From: Daphnia carinata
Lineage: Eukaryota; Arthropoda; Branchiopoda; Diplostraca; Daphniidae
NCBI RefSeq assembly: GCF_022539665.2
Contig: NC_081331.1
Location: 10,820,638-10,884,637, forward strand
Length of the DNA: 64,000 bases
Direction: 5' to 3'
Below are positions 1 through 11,060 of the stretch, piece after piece. Both the position numbers and the translations under genes were made by a program. How positions within the stretch are numbered: the first letter of the stretch is position 1; each line of letters opens with the position of its first letter. Below the pieces are notes generated by a model. That model did not search any database. It was not told the DNA's origin and worked only from the letters and a program-made list of their open reading frames with translations.

Positions 1-559
1 TTCCATCCAGCTACAAATCGTATGAAAAGACATACGAGAAAGACTATAAATACCCCGAAATCACCGTCACCGGTCAATCCGACGAGCGTAACGTTGATGG
101 CAGCGGAAAGTGGAAGTATGTTTTTACGTTTTCAGCTCTCTCTGTTGCCATTCAAACCTCCGCAAAATGCTAAAAGAAACCTCGTAATTTGCTTACCATA
201 GCTACGCCCAGTCTGACTACACCACCCGTGAGGAAGCCCAGGAGCAAAAGAAATTCACTGTCACTACCGTCGATGACTACGGCAAAGAATACACAGCGGA
301 TGTCTTCGGCAACACCAACAAGGGATCTTCCTACTGGATCTCCCCCGAAGGCGACAAGTTCACTTTGACCTGGGCTGCCGATGAGGCTGGTTTCCAACCC
401 AAGGGTGACCACTTGCCGGTTGCTCCCGTCCACGTTTACGAACTCCCAGTTGCTCCCGTCCACGAGTACGTTCTCCCAGTTGCTCCCGTCCACGAATATG
501 TTCTCCCAGTTGCCCCAGTCCACATTCCTTTCAACGGAAAGGGCTTCAAAATCTATTAA
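1..559 (+). CDS. RR-type cuticle protein, copy 1 (5' end outside window)
   Basis: Structural chitin-binding protein of the exoskeleton, secreted. Exons seen are 1-115 and 202-559, with donor GTATGT and acceptor CCATAG; the signal-peptide exon lies before the window. The Rebers-Riddiford region runs from the KWNYAQSDY motif through YWISPEGDKF to the RR-1-like signature TWAADEAGFQPKGDHLP. It is followed by a short repeat of about nine residues containing LPVAPVH, present four times, and a conserved GKGFKIY end. A second copy lies 1685 bp downstream and is nearly identical, including its intron. Chitin binding is inferred from the family. Confidence 0.88.
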
Positions 560-1486
560 ACTATAAATTTTTTATTGAAAGCAATAAATTATTTCAGCGC
601 ACTCTATGCTTCGTATTTATGAAACGCGTTGCTATAGATAAATACACAGTGTATCCTATTTAAAGGAACATTGTCCTACAGTTCAAGAGACAGTCAGAGA
701 TAAGGTAATAATAAATCGTAATATACCAACTGCCAGATGATGAAATGTGTGAGAAATTCAAAATATGTGAAACTCTGTTCTAAAGTATTATATGTGATAA
801 GCTGGCACAAAGCGTCTTTGAGGCACGTATAAAAGAGATACGTATCGCAAAATTTTGAATATTCAGTACTTTGTAATAGTAAAAACAGCTGGAACACGAC
901 TAACAAAAATAGATAATAAGTAAACAGAGAATCAAGTTTAAAAATCACACTTATTAATGTAATTTCGCAAACTACAATAACAAAAAGGCAATTATGGTAC
1001 TATCGCCCAGTTATGAATGAAGTTAGTTTTTATTGCAATCTAACATTGCCGCATTGACGGACATTTTAAAGCCATTGCGCAAGGCCGCTGTTAGTTTAAT
1101 TTATCCGTTAAGAACAAGGCATAAGCAAATAGGTAGCGGACCATGCTTCCCAAAATAAATTCGTATTCAAAAACTTGAGGAGCCCATTTGTAAATTTTAT
1201 ATTTCGGGAATTTAACACAAATTTTGCGTGAATAATTAAGGTAGGCATTATATCATACGATAGATATACAAAACAATAGATCTACGTAATTTCGAAGCAA
1301 AACTAGGCTATTACCTCATTTGAAAATCAAGATCTATGTTAGACTTCACGATATGCACGACGCTTTGGAGAGACGGGAGTGACAAAGAGAAGGGGTTTTT
1401 TAGACCTCGCCGGGCGAAACTATATCTTGTGATTTGTCTAGTACAATTGGGTCAGTCGATCGCGTAGATTGTTCCCTTCACCGGCC
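560..1486. other. Intergenic spacer between cuticle genes
   Basis: AT-rich spacer with no open frame of note. It holds the 3' UTR of copy 1 and the upstream region of copy 2. I see no other feature. Confidence 0.6.
583..588 (+). terminator. Poly(A) signal of cuticle gene copy 1
   Basis: AATAAA lies 24 bp after the stop codon of the first cuticle gene. Confidence 0.6.
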
Positions 1487-1526
1487 TATATAAGCACACG
1501 TTTGCTTCACCAGAAGCATCAGTTAT
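1487..1526 (+). promoter_or_regulatory. Core promoter of cuticle gene copy 2 (TATA and Inr)
   Basis: TATATAAG starts at 1487. The sequence TCAGTT at 1519-1524 fits the arthropod initiator, with the A at 1521 about 34 bp downstream of the TATA start. The ATG follows about 30 bp later at 1550. Confidence 0.75.
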
Positions 1527-1549
1527 CCTACAAACTTACCGAATTCAAC

Positions 1550-2244
1550 ATGAAGCTGGTAAAGAGTAACTTGTTAGCTAATGTTAAATAGCAAATTGCA
1601 TTTCAGATTGATAAAATAGAAAACTTTGTAATTTTTCTTCAGTTTATTATCGCTGCTGTGTTGGCCGTTGCTGCCGCCGCTCCATCCAGCTACAAGCCGT
1701 ACGAAAAGACGTACGAGAAGGACTACAAATATCCCGAGATCACCGTCACCGGTCAATCCGATGAGCGTAACGTTGATGGCAGCGGAAAGTGGAAGTATGT
1801 TTTTACGTTTTCACTTACAGCTCTCTCTGTTGCCATTCAAACCTCCGCAAAATGCTAAAAGAAACCTCGTAATTTGCTTACCATAGCTACGCCCAGTCTG
1901 ACTACACCACTCGTGAGGAAGCCCAGGAGCAAAAGAAATTCACTGTCACTACCGTCGATGATTATGGCAAAGAATACACCGCGGATGTCTTCGGCAACAC
2001 CAACAAGGGATCTTCCTACTGGATCTCCCCCGAAGGCGACAAGTTCACTTTGACCTGGGCTGCCGATGAGGCTGGTTTCCAACCCAAGGGTGACCACTTG
2101 CCGGTTGCTCCCGTCCACGTTTACGAACTCCCAGTTGCTCCCGTCCACGAGTACGAACTCCCTGTTGCTCCCGTCCACGAATACGTTCTCCCTGTTGCCC
2201 CAGTCCACATTCCCTTCAACGGAAAGGGCTTCAAAATCTATTAA
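1550..2244 (+). CDS. RR-type cuticle protein, copy 2 (complete)
   Basis: Secreted chitin-binding structural protein. Coding exons are 1550-1558, 1643-1794 and 1887-2244. The first exon encodes only Met-Lys-Leu, an arrangement common in arthropod cuticle genes; exon 2 completes the signal peptide (MKLFIIAAVLAVAAAAP). The RR region matches copy 1, with TWAADEAGFQPKGDHLP, then four LPVAPVH-type repeats and the ending GKGFKIY. The start is supported by the TATA/Inr pair upstream. The second intron is nearly identical to that of copy 1 apart from an 8-bp indel, which points to recent tandem duplication or gene conversion. Confidence 0.92.
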
Positions 2245-2319
2245 AGAATAATTCTTTGATTGAAGAACGTAAATTATTTCAATGTCTTCTGTGCATTATG
2301 TATGGAATGCATCGTTGTA

Positions 2320-2325
2320 AATAAA
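2320..2325 (+). terminator. Poly(A) signal of cuticle gene copy 2
   Basis: AATAAA about 76 bp after the stop codon. Confidence 0.5.
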
Positions 2326-2781
2326 ACATAGCATATCTTACACGCTATGAATTTTAGTCGGCGATCCGGCAACACAAGGTTTTAAGGAAACATTACCTAT
2401 GTCAACAATCGTAGTAAATACCTTCAATTTGTTAACCAGTACAGCTCTTGTATTCGTGTAATCAGTTCATCAGAGCCACAGGATACCAAATGTGCGGCAA
2501 TGCTTTATCGACGTCCGAAGGTCAATCAGATCTAAACTCTGAGTGTTACCAATTTCCGAGTTAACAGTTTCACGAAAGACAACGTTCGGCGAGGTATTAG
2601 TGTCGCTTTAAGGTAATTACACAACTTCGCGTTATTATTTAGTAGCTGAAATTTGTGTGTTCCGATTGGTAGGTAATTAGAAATTTTTAAAACTCTAACT
2701 AGAGAGTAGCTCAGCTTTGCTTGCCGAGTAGTGAAACCAAATGAAAAAAAGCAAAAAAAATTATTTGAATCTTATCAAATG

Positions 2782-2787
2782 TTTATT
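2782..2787 (-). terminator. Poly(A) signal of the minus-strand orphan gene
   Basis: TTTATT on the plus strand reads AATAAA on the minus strand, about 47 bp beyond the stop codon of the 2834-3667 gene. Confidence 0.5.
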
Positions 2788-2833
2788 ATCAGAACGGAAT
2801 CAAGATCAATCAAGACAAGCATTTGGTTTGCAC

Positions 2834-3667
2834 TTATGCAGTAAACCATTGGTCTTCTTGTTTCAGAGACAGTGTTCCAGGTCGTGCGTTGATGCGGAAT
2901 TGTTGTCCGCGACGTATCCAGCGGACTTTCAGATTTTCGTAAAAAACTCTCCATTCGTCATGATCGTAGTCAATGTCCACATAAGTATCCACCATCAAAT
3001 CAGGATAGACACGCTCGCAGTAGTGACGAATTCGGTCGACGTTACGGTCGAAAAGAATTAGTCCCACCAGCTGAGGATCATGGAGGAGTTGTTGTCTTTG
3101 ATACGAATGCGTCCATGGCCACGGGCGGACAGGGCAGTAGATAACAGCGACCCGATTACCCCGAACCATCTTCGACAGTCCGGATTCATCCGTTTCGACA
3201 AGTAATTCCAAACAATTGGTTGACAAGTTTTCCACAAGCTCAACCAGTTCTCGACGGAAATCGCTCATGTCCGGTATGTTAATGTTATCAGGTGGCCCGC
3301 GGGTCAATCTCTTTTTGCTCTGCGTAATCTTCAAGTGTTGCCGATATCTACGGACGCTCAATTCCAATTCGTATGTCGATTCCGGTTCCACAATCTCCTG
3401 ATAGCCGAGCTGACCATTCTCCGGTAGGGGTCTGAACTCTTGATAAAGTTGTTCCAGCAATTCCAGTCGCTCGCAAAGTTCTATGGCGACATCAAGAGAG
3501 ACATAGATCCGGTTAGCAGCTATTGCTTTTTCGGCAATCTTCAGAATGGCCCCATGGCTCGCGTCCTGTTTGTAGTAAAACTCAAATTCTTTCGAACGAA
3601 TCATTACTTTCTTGCAAAGCGAGAAATATGGAGACATTTTTGTGGCTATCGAGTTAATAGGTTCCAA
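2834..3667 (-). CDS. Unrecognised single-exon protein, 277 aa
   Basis: Open frame of 277 codons without introns, which is unusual here because all neighbours are spliced. I do not recognise a family. The protein is soluble-looking, rich in Arg, Glu and Leu, with no signal peptide or membrane segment. The N-terminal half looks helical. The C-terminal half contains VAVIYCPVRPWPWTHSY and GLILFDRNVDRIRHYC, suggesting a compact alpha/beta fold. A minus-strand AATAAA lies just past the stop. It is convergent with the cuticle genes. It could be a lineage-specific gene or an old retrocopy; no poly(A) tail or parent gene is visible. Confidence 0.7.
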   Translation of the reverse strand: MEPINSIATKMSPYFSLCKKVMIRSKEFEFYYKQDASHGAILKIAEKAIAANRIYVSLDVAIELCERLELLEQLYQEFRPLPENGQLGYQEIVEPESTYELELSVRRYRQHLKITQSKKRLTRGPPDNINIPDMSDFRRELVELVENLSTNCLELLVETDESGLSKMVRGNRVAVIYCPVRPWPWTHSYQRQQLLHDPQLVGLILFDRNVDRIRHYCERVYPDLMVDTYVDIDYDHDEWRVFYENLKVRWIRRGQQFRINARPGTLSLKQEDQWFTA

Positions 3668-4404
3668 CGTATAATAGGAGAATGGGGAATCGATGAAATT
3701 TATGCATAGCTACAAGCATGGTTTGATCCCGTAAGTTAGCTTTCGCCAGGTAATGTATTTGAATCTTCGAAGAAGATGACATAACAAAATTTTTAAAGTA
3801 TGTTTTAGCTGCGTTATAATTTTACCGTCATTGTTCGTTTATTGGTATTTCAATTACGTTACGTGTCGCGTTTATTTAAATTGTCAAGGCGACCGTTGCT
3901 AGGACGGAGGGGTGCGGCGCTCGCATATTTCTTCTATTTACTGGTACGGATACGATTTTACTAAAAAATTAAATATTCTTTTAAATTAAAAATCAACCAA
4001 GAAATTATTAATACTACAACAAAAGTCAAACTGAGTAAACATTACAAATTAAGATTTTTTTTTTTTTCTTTTCACAAAGGATTGGACTATGAAGGGCTTA
4101 TCTACCATGTGACACTTAGAGTAAGGGCCTTTTAAAGCGTGCTCGGTTGGAAAAGAAATTATTAGAATATTTTTAAACCATAAAATAAAAATTTTAATAA
4201 TTACCTCTATTTTTGTTTGTTGCGAAATGAGTTATGGGTTATTCCGCATTCCGCCACGCCATCTACGAACAAACTTATGTACAAAAGTCATGACGAAATC
4301 GTATCAGTTCCAATCTGGTATTTTGTCTCGAGTGCAAGTCCGTCTGTTAGGTGTTCGTTTGTCGTTCGCTTAGATAGGACTATTTGTTTCAATTTTCTGC
4401 AAGA
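3668..4404. other. Divergent intergenic region
   Basis: AT-rich region between the minus-strand orphan gene and the plus-strand RING ligase. It presumably holds both 5' UTRs and promoters. No TATA box in a convincing position and no other gene was seen. Confidence 0.5.
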
Positions 4405-6431
4405 ATGGCGGCTGTTTCAGAGCCAAACTCATCCAACCGGTTCTTTTGCCATCGATGTAACGTGGAAATTCCGCATGTTCTTCCGGTAAGAATACATAGG
4501 CAATTACCGAATTGTGTTTTATTGTATTCCCAGCTGGTCTCTTGTTCCCTTGGTTATAAAAAAGGGGAAGGGAGACTAATTTGGGACGTGTCAAGAAAGT
4601 GAAGCATTGCATAGTACCAAAGAAGAATACTAGGAGTATATTTTAATCTGATCTTAACTAGGGATTCAAATGCCCAAGATGTAACAGTGGTTTTATTGAG
4701 GAGATGGAACTTCCACCACAACAATCTTTCAGCGATGAATCTAGTGACGAAGGTGATGCAGAAATGGTCACATCAATAGGAGAAGTAAGTTGTTTTGTTT
4801 AACAACTGCATATTTTTATATCTGATTTTATAATTCAAAAAATACTGTACATACTCATTGTTTCTCCTTTTATTCAGCTCTTCACTCATAACTTCCTCGG
4901 TAGTTTACGTGATGCCCACCATGCTACACCACAAGCTGCCAGTAATGGTGAAAGGGAAGATGAAGAGTCTTTGTCCACATCTTCTGGAGGTATACCAATA
5001 TTTCCAAGTTGGAACTTGTAGTAGCTGCATTTTGTGTTTTTATTGCTTTGTTTGTACTACTGTTAAAGCCACAATTGTTATTTTAATCTTACCAACTTAT
5101 TTTGTTTAGCTGGTAATGGTACAGCCACACGACGAAGAAGACAGCATGTCGCTTTTAACCTGCCTGTACGGTCAACTCGACGGAGGACCAACAGCGATCG
5201 TCAAATGGCTCCCTTGGAAAACATTATTCAGGAATTCATTATAAACCTATCGGGATTTGAGTTTGACCCTGCAGCGTTACAAGCCCAAGGATCACCTATG
5301 TAAGTAGTTTGAATGAAGAGTGTGACTAAGATCCAATATTGCTAATCCCTGAACGTTGTCATAGGTTCATGTATGGCAATCCTGGCGATTACGCCTTCGG
5401 CCGCGCAGGCTTGGATGCTATTATCACGCAGTTATTGAATCAAATGGATGGCACTGGTCCACCACCTATGGCCAAAGATAAAATCTCCCAGATCCCCACT
5501 GTTGAGATCGACCAACAACAAATCGGTTAGTTCTAAGCAATTTCCAAATATGCTGTGTACATATTACATATACCAGGACGAAAACTTACGTTTTATTCAA
5601 CGATCACAGAACAAAGTTTGCAATGCTCAGTTTGTTGGGAAGATTTTAAACTTGCTGAACCAGTCAGAAAACTAGTATGCGAGCATTATTATCACACACA
5701 ATGCATTGTGCCATGGCTGCAATTACACGGAACATGCCCAATATGTAGGAAAGCTCTCAACGATGACTCAGGGGTAGGTTCATCTTACAAAAAACCCTAA
5801 GAAACTCTCTGTCTTAATTTTTAATTTTTCAATTTTTAAAGTCAGCGGAAAGCGAAAGTGCATCTGCCCCAGAACCAAGTACGTCATCTAACAGCAGCAA
5901 TAGCACCAACAGTTCCAGCGGAATTTCGTGGTTGAACAGTGCCAGACACGCCCAAACAGGAGCCGGATCTGTCATTTCTTCCTTGATTGGGTACGAAAAC
6001 TACGTCTAAGTTTCAACTTTACTTGGAGAGCTTTCTACTTTATAACATTGTTCCACAAATTTATTAGTAATGTCTCAGTTTTCCCGTAATTGAAAAAAGT
6101 TAACCAAGTTATGGCTTAACATTTTAGATCAATCACCAATGCGCTTAGCGGAGGACAGTCGTCGTCCAATTCCTCGTATCATTCATCCTCTACAGCGGCT
6201 TCGTCGTCCCAACAGCAGCAGGGTCGTGAAAATTCAAGTAGTCCTCTCTCGCCCTTTGCTCGACAGCATTCATACAATCTACGCAGCAGCAGAGATCGAC
6301 CGGGAGGTCAGGAAAGCAATGACGAAGACGAAGATTCCAGCAACGGTGCAAGTGCTCATCAGCGGGCTCACCATCGCCCAACGGGAAGAGACCGTGGCCA
6401 CCCGAATCCATTTGAAGATGAATATGATTAA
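4405..6431 (+). CDS. RNF126: RING-H2 E3 ubiquitin ligase, RNF126/RNF115 type
   Basis: Cytosolic ubiquitin ligase; RNF126 family members act in quality control of mislocalised proteins and receptor trafficking. Coding exons are 4405-4485, 4662-4784, 4878-4989, 5110-5299, 5365-5525, 5610-5773, 5842-5990 and 6128-6431, giving 427 aa with consistent phases. The N-terminus has the family zinc ribbon (FFCHRCNVEI, then FKCPRCNSGF). Around residues 226-270 is a RING-H2 domain, starting QCSVCWEDF, continuing CEHYYHTQC and ending CPICRK. A Ser/Asn/Gln-rich tail ends FEDEYD. The start is the first ATG before the zinc ribbon. Orthology to the RNF126/RNF115 pair (fly Iruka) is inferred from the N-terminal zinc ribbon plus C-terminal RING layout. 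Confidence 0.9.
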
Positions 6432-7366
6432 ATCGGTGATTGGAATAAGCGACGTCTACAAGAAACAACAAGACCATAGCTCTTCTCTACCCAAATTCCC
6501 TTCACTTTTTGAACCCCTTGGAGAAACTCGCACGCTGTACGGATAAATCTTGCATTTGTCAAGGCAGTGACACCGGCGCCCAACATATTGTAAAATGAGA
6601 CTACAGACTGAATGTGTTTTGCATATAGAAACACTCCGTATACAACACGAATTTCCAGTTTACTGAAAACGAAAGGAGAGAAAACTGTCATCTCCAGTTT
6701 AGAGCTGTGTCGCGATTACGTGGCACCGGATTGTTTATTCTTCAGTTTTCATAATTAGTGGATTGTGCGCATTTTCACCCTGTTAAAATTCGTCAAATTT
6801 GCGAGTGAAAGAACCTAGGTTTTTCTTTGAATTAACTCAGTCACGATTTATTTGACTTGGCCCATGTAAAATGTGTATCTTTTTGATTAGTGGTGAAGTT
6901 AACTATCGTTTCCCCTTTACCTATTACGATTTTTTTTTCTATTATTATTATTATTATTATTTATTTTTTTATTTTAAAGAAAAAATCGCTTCACTGGGTA
7001 AATTTTGATGCAGCCGAGGCTAACTCTCCCATTTTTCTTAGAAATCAAGCTACCGAAAATAAAAAGTAGTGGTGATTGGAATGAGGGGTTAATTAATAAG
7101 GGAAATTAATAACGCGTAGAGCCTCACGATTTCCGTTGAACTTTCTTTTTATCTAACCCCTTCCGTTGTTGAAATTAGTAAGAGAAAACAAATTATCGAG
7201 TCGTGTCGGTCTCTAACCAGATCAGTTTATATGAGTGTGTTCCGTTGAAGCAAGGAGCGGGGGAAAAAAATACAACTGTGAATTTGTCAATTCATTGTAG
7301 GCTACGCATTTGTTTCACACTAGGTTACCATGGACACCTGAAACTGTTGATACCTCTGTTAGTGGG
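6432..7366. other. 3' UTR of RING ligase and upstream region of TPGS2
   Basis: Contains a possible AATAAA at 7058-7063 and the microsatellite. No coding exon with homology was seen. Confidence 0.5.
6941..6960. repeat. (ATT)n microsatellite
   Basis: About six and a half ATT units downstream of the RING ligase, flanked by poly-T. Confidence 0.8.
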
Positions 7367-8505
7367 ATGGCTTATCCGGTTGCAAATTTCAACGATCAGT
7401 TACGAAGTGATTTTTATCGCTATTTGACATTGGACTTGAGTACACATTTGCGTAAGTAATCGCTTTAAACCAAAATCTGTAATATCTTTTACCTCTGTTT
7501 TTCTACCCATTACAATAGAGTCAATACAAGGGATAGTCGATTTGAAATTGGACGAGAAATATGGCTGCGAGACACTCGCTTTGCTACATTGGGAGCAGTT
7601 ACATTCCATTTTATTGCCCGACGAGGTTAAAAATTTTTACTTAGCTTCCAACGGATTTGAATTTACTTGGAAATTTCGCATAGCTGGTGGGTAAAGTGAA
7701 AAGTTCATTTGGAAAAAAAAAATGCGTTTTTTGTTGAATTACTGTAATCAACGTTCTGTTCAGATCACAATTATCCTGTAGGAAAAATGCACATCAACGT
7801 ACTGACGGAGTTGTGCCCGGTCAATGAGCCTTTTAAAAGCCCTGATAAATATGATGGAATTACGCGTTTGTTTGTAATTGATACCAATTTTTCTCAAGGT
7901 AAACCCGCTCGAAACGAAAAAGAAATTAAGAAAATGTCAGATTATGAGATTGTTGTACTGAAATAGGAAGTGTCGTTCTGCTGATAACGAAAGGCACGAT
8001 GAACAGCTCAGTTCATTACCTGAGTAGTCAAGGGCAATTGCACCAAATAGCAGATAGTCTAACTGCGTATCTCCGTCTTATGTTACTCTACATGGGTTTG
8101 CCTGACTGGCCTCTTGTCCACCTGAAAATGGAACTGTCATACTGGAACAAAGTATCAACGACTTTCATGAACTTTACTATTAACAAGACGTGGGGCTTGT
8201 AGTTTCCATTCAGGCTTTACTTTTCTTCGATTCCATTTGTAATATTGTATTATTAATGTTAACTTTAATTTTTATTACAGCAATTATATGCATACTTCGC
8301 ACCATACCTTTCCCATCCCAACTGGAAATCAGAGGAAACGGAAAATCAGACCGCTTATCCAGTCAACGTGCTCGATAAGAGCATTTTTAAAGCAAATAAA
8401 ACACCAAGGTAATTATTTGTAAACGTGGACGAAGGACGTAGCAATAAACTGGATATCGCCATAACTCTCCCCAATCGCAGACCGGTATATTTGATTTACG
8501 CTTAA
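7367..8505 (+). CDS. TPGS2: Tubulin polyglutamylase complex subunit 2
   Basis: Non-catalytic subunit of the TTLL1-containing complex that adds glutamate chains to tubulin tails in axonemes and neurons. Coding exons are 7367-7451, 7519-7686, 7764-7898, 7967-8151, 8281-8408 and 8481-8505, giving 241 aa with consistent phases. Family landmarks from memory of the human protein are LPDEVKNFYLASNGFEFTW, the following PVGKMHIN strand, the MGLPDW motif and the late LDKSIFKANK segment. The SMI1/KNR4-like fold is known for this family. The protein is shorter than the human one because the low-complexity Ser/Gly tail is absent. The donor at 8152 (GTATCA) is weak but keeps frame and homology. Confidence 0.88.
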
Positions 8506-8863
8506 TGAAGAGGAGCAGGACGATTGGTTGTTTTCATAAAAAACCGTTGCATAAATATTTAACATCAAAATCCATTGACCGTCTGCGCAGACACCAGTAT
8601 TTAGGCATTAGTTTAGACCATATCCGCAAGTGCGCAGTAGGCCACTGGGTTTGTAGGGGGAAAGGAGGGAGGAACTGTGCTACAATGAACATCGTAGCCC
8701 GAGATATGTGTGTGTTGCGTAGTGATAACACGTTGTTCTAGATTGCGTAGTACAGATTCACGCAGTTAGATGGCATAGGCAGTAAGCACAGCAAAATGGA
8801 GGTTATTGTTGTCTCCCTCGACAGTTTGTTTAATTAACGCAACTAAAAAATCGGATTTACAGG
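8506..8863. other. Short intergenic region
   Basis: TPGS2 3' UTR and upstream region of the first VWC gene. The small open frames here have no recognisable features. Confidence 0.5.
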
Positions 8864-9630
8864 ATGATTACAGTGATGGACGGACATAAAAACTTAAACC
8901 ATGTAGACGATCACTGCCTAGATTTCCAAAACGTGACTATCCCGTCAGGTACGTAACTAAGAGTATTTATTCATTACGCCTAAAGCTTGGCTTTGCGTAT
9001 TTTTGCGCGTCTCGTAGTTTGTTTACTTTATTATTGTTTATATATACTATGTATAGATATGTATGTTTTCCTAAATCTTTCTCCTGAAACTACAGGAAGC
9101 ACTTACATTCCCGGTTCAGATCCTTGTGTATTATGTCTTTGTGAACATGGAAAGAACCTTTGGTGTCAAGCTGTTCGCTGTGCAGCATCAGAGGTAACAT
9201 TTTCTGTTACCTTCACTAATTTTCAATAATTAATCTCTTATCTTGGTAAATTTTCCAGGATTGCTTGTTCTACACAACAGGAAAATCCTGCTGTGAATTC
9301 ATATGCATGGATAGAGTTGTGGAAGGTCAGTTTGATGAAAAACATTAAGCTTTATGTGAAAACACAAGAACTAATGTTATTATTGGCATCTAGTCATATG
9401 TGGGTTCTGTTTACTCTCCCTTTTGATGATTGGTGTATTTGTTTATTACCTACACAAGAAAAACCGTAAAATGGCAACAGGTGACAGTTCTGTGAAAAAA
9501 CAACTTTGTCATATCTCATCCATACAATAACTATTTATGCAAAACTTTAGGCATATCGCTGAACAAGTCCGACGCAGATGTCGCGTTAGTCGACCACTCG
9601 TCCATCTACGACAAGAAAGTGAAAATATAA
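8864..9630 (+). CDS. Small single-pass membrane protein with VWC-like domain (DGCR2-like paralogue)
   Basis: Predicted 138-aa protein; function unknown. Coding exons are 8864-8948, 9096-9193, 9259-9325, 9394-9480 and 9551-9630, all in phase. A cysteine-rich VWC-like module (residues about 18-80) contains YIPGSDPCVLCLC, WCQAVRC and SCCEFICMD. One hydrophobic segment (about residues 84-103) is followed by basic HKKNRK and a short cytoplasmic tail ending KKVKI. It is a tandem paralogue of the next gene, with introns at the same places in the module. No signal peptide is seen at the chosen ATG, so a 5' exon may be missing. A poly(A) signal lies at 9873-9878. Confidence 0.75.
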
Positions 9631-9872
9631 TCGATGTGTTAAATAATTAAGTTTGCATGAATCTCGTTCCCGTTAATTTTGAATATTTTAAGCCAATCTA
9701 TTACTCGATAATTATTATAATCATTATGATTGTCCTATTATACTATTTATCACGTTTCTAGAAAAATACGGTCTCTGTATCCTTCTGTTGGGCGTATTGT
9801 GTTCCTTAGGGAATAACGACGATATGAAGAGCGTCAAATGGTGTGTAGCTCCGTTATTATATATCCGTTTTC

Positions 9873-9878
9873 AATAAA
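9873..9878 (+). terminator. Poly(A) signal of first VWC gene
   Basis: AATAAA about 240 bp after the stop codon. Confidence 0.45.
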
Positions 9879-11060
9879 CTTCGTATAGCTAGATTTGGGG
9901 TTACTGCTTTAATATTTTAGGCGTTACGAAATACGAGACCCAAAAATATAATACACCCACCACTGAAAGCGTGAAAGGATAAACTTTCTTCGAACATCGG
10001 CTTCAAAGGTCGGAGGCAAAGTAAATGTAGACACCACTGAAAATGGTCTGGTGCGTATTGTTTACATCTAGTACGCAGCCATAAAATTTTGCCAAGCTTG
10101 GCACGCACCTTTACGGCGCCGAACTAAAAACAAACAAACAAACAAAATGAATAAACGGAAACGGTTTTAGTCTGTATGAAAAAATCATATGACTTGTATG
10201 TGATATCTATCCTATCATTCTGATCCCACTACCAGCAATCCTCATACTTGGTCAAAAAAGAATATCTAAAATGTAAAAAAAAAAGTTATTATATAAGAGC
10301 ACAATATGTATGACATAATTAATTAGTATGAGGGAGAAGAAAACATCGATCTACTAACGCCGGAACCATGGCTACAGGCATCTTAGAAAGAAACAAACAA
10401 TACAAGTGTGTAAAAAAGTTGGTTTTGCCTTTTTCGAGGGAAGGTTTGAATTTTTAGATCTAGAAACGTGTTTATTGCCTTTGCATTCCTTTCCATCTTC
10501 GTATACAAAAAGTTTGATGGCTTTATGGGGTAAAAAAACATTGCCATAGAGCCATACTCATGACCAACCCACGACTTCCTGTGGTGTAGATCTAGCATCT
10601 GTACCATCTAGGTGGCAGGTCAGTCGTCAGGTCTTGCATTTGTTTATCTACCCAGTTCCATTTCTTAATAGGCAGTGTCAGTCGTTTTAGTTAGCTGAAC
10701 GCTGCGTTATACTCGTGTTTATCTGGATTCTACCTGTCGTACGATAAAGTGTTCTTATCGAAGTGCTTGCTATCACCGCCAAAAATAATTTTTGGATTTT
10801 TTCTTTCGCACGAGGCCGTTTATTTACAAGATAGGGCACCTTAACACTCTATATGGCTTTGTTACTATCTGGCTTTTCAAAGTCAAGTTCCCGAGTCGAC
10901 CTGCTATTTGAAAACTGGATAAATTGACAAACAGGAAAATATTGTTATCCTATTTTTTTCGTGACTTGACGTGACGCGATTCCCAGGTAAACTGCTTTGC
11001 CAATTAATTCATAGAGGAAACTAGTGGTTTTAATAAATATTCACACACAACAACTTTAGA
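9879..11060. other. Intergenic region with no recognised gene
   Basis: AT-rich spacer with a short (AAAC)n tract near 10130. It probably contains the promoter and 5' UTR of the second VWC gene. No signal-peptide exon could be identified with confidence. Confidence 0.45.

Noticed and set aside
170-523. 117-codon minus-strand frames opposite both cuticle genes (also 1855-2208)
   Set aside because: Antisense shadows of the repeat-rich cuticle exon, duplicated only because the genes are duplicated.
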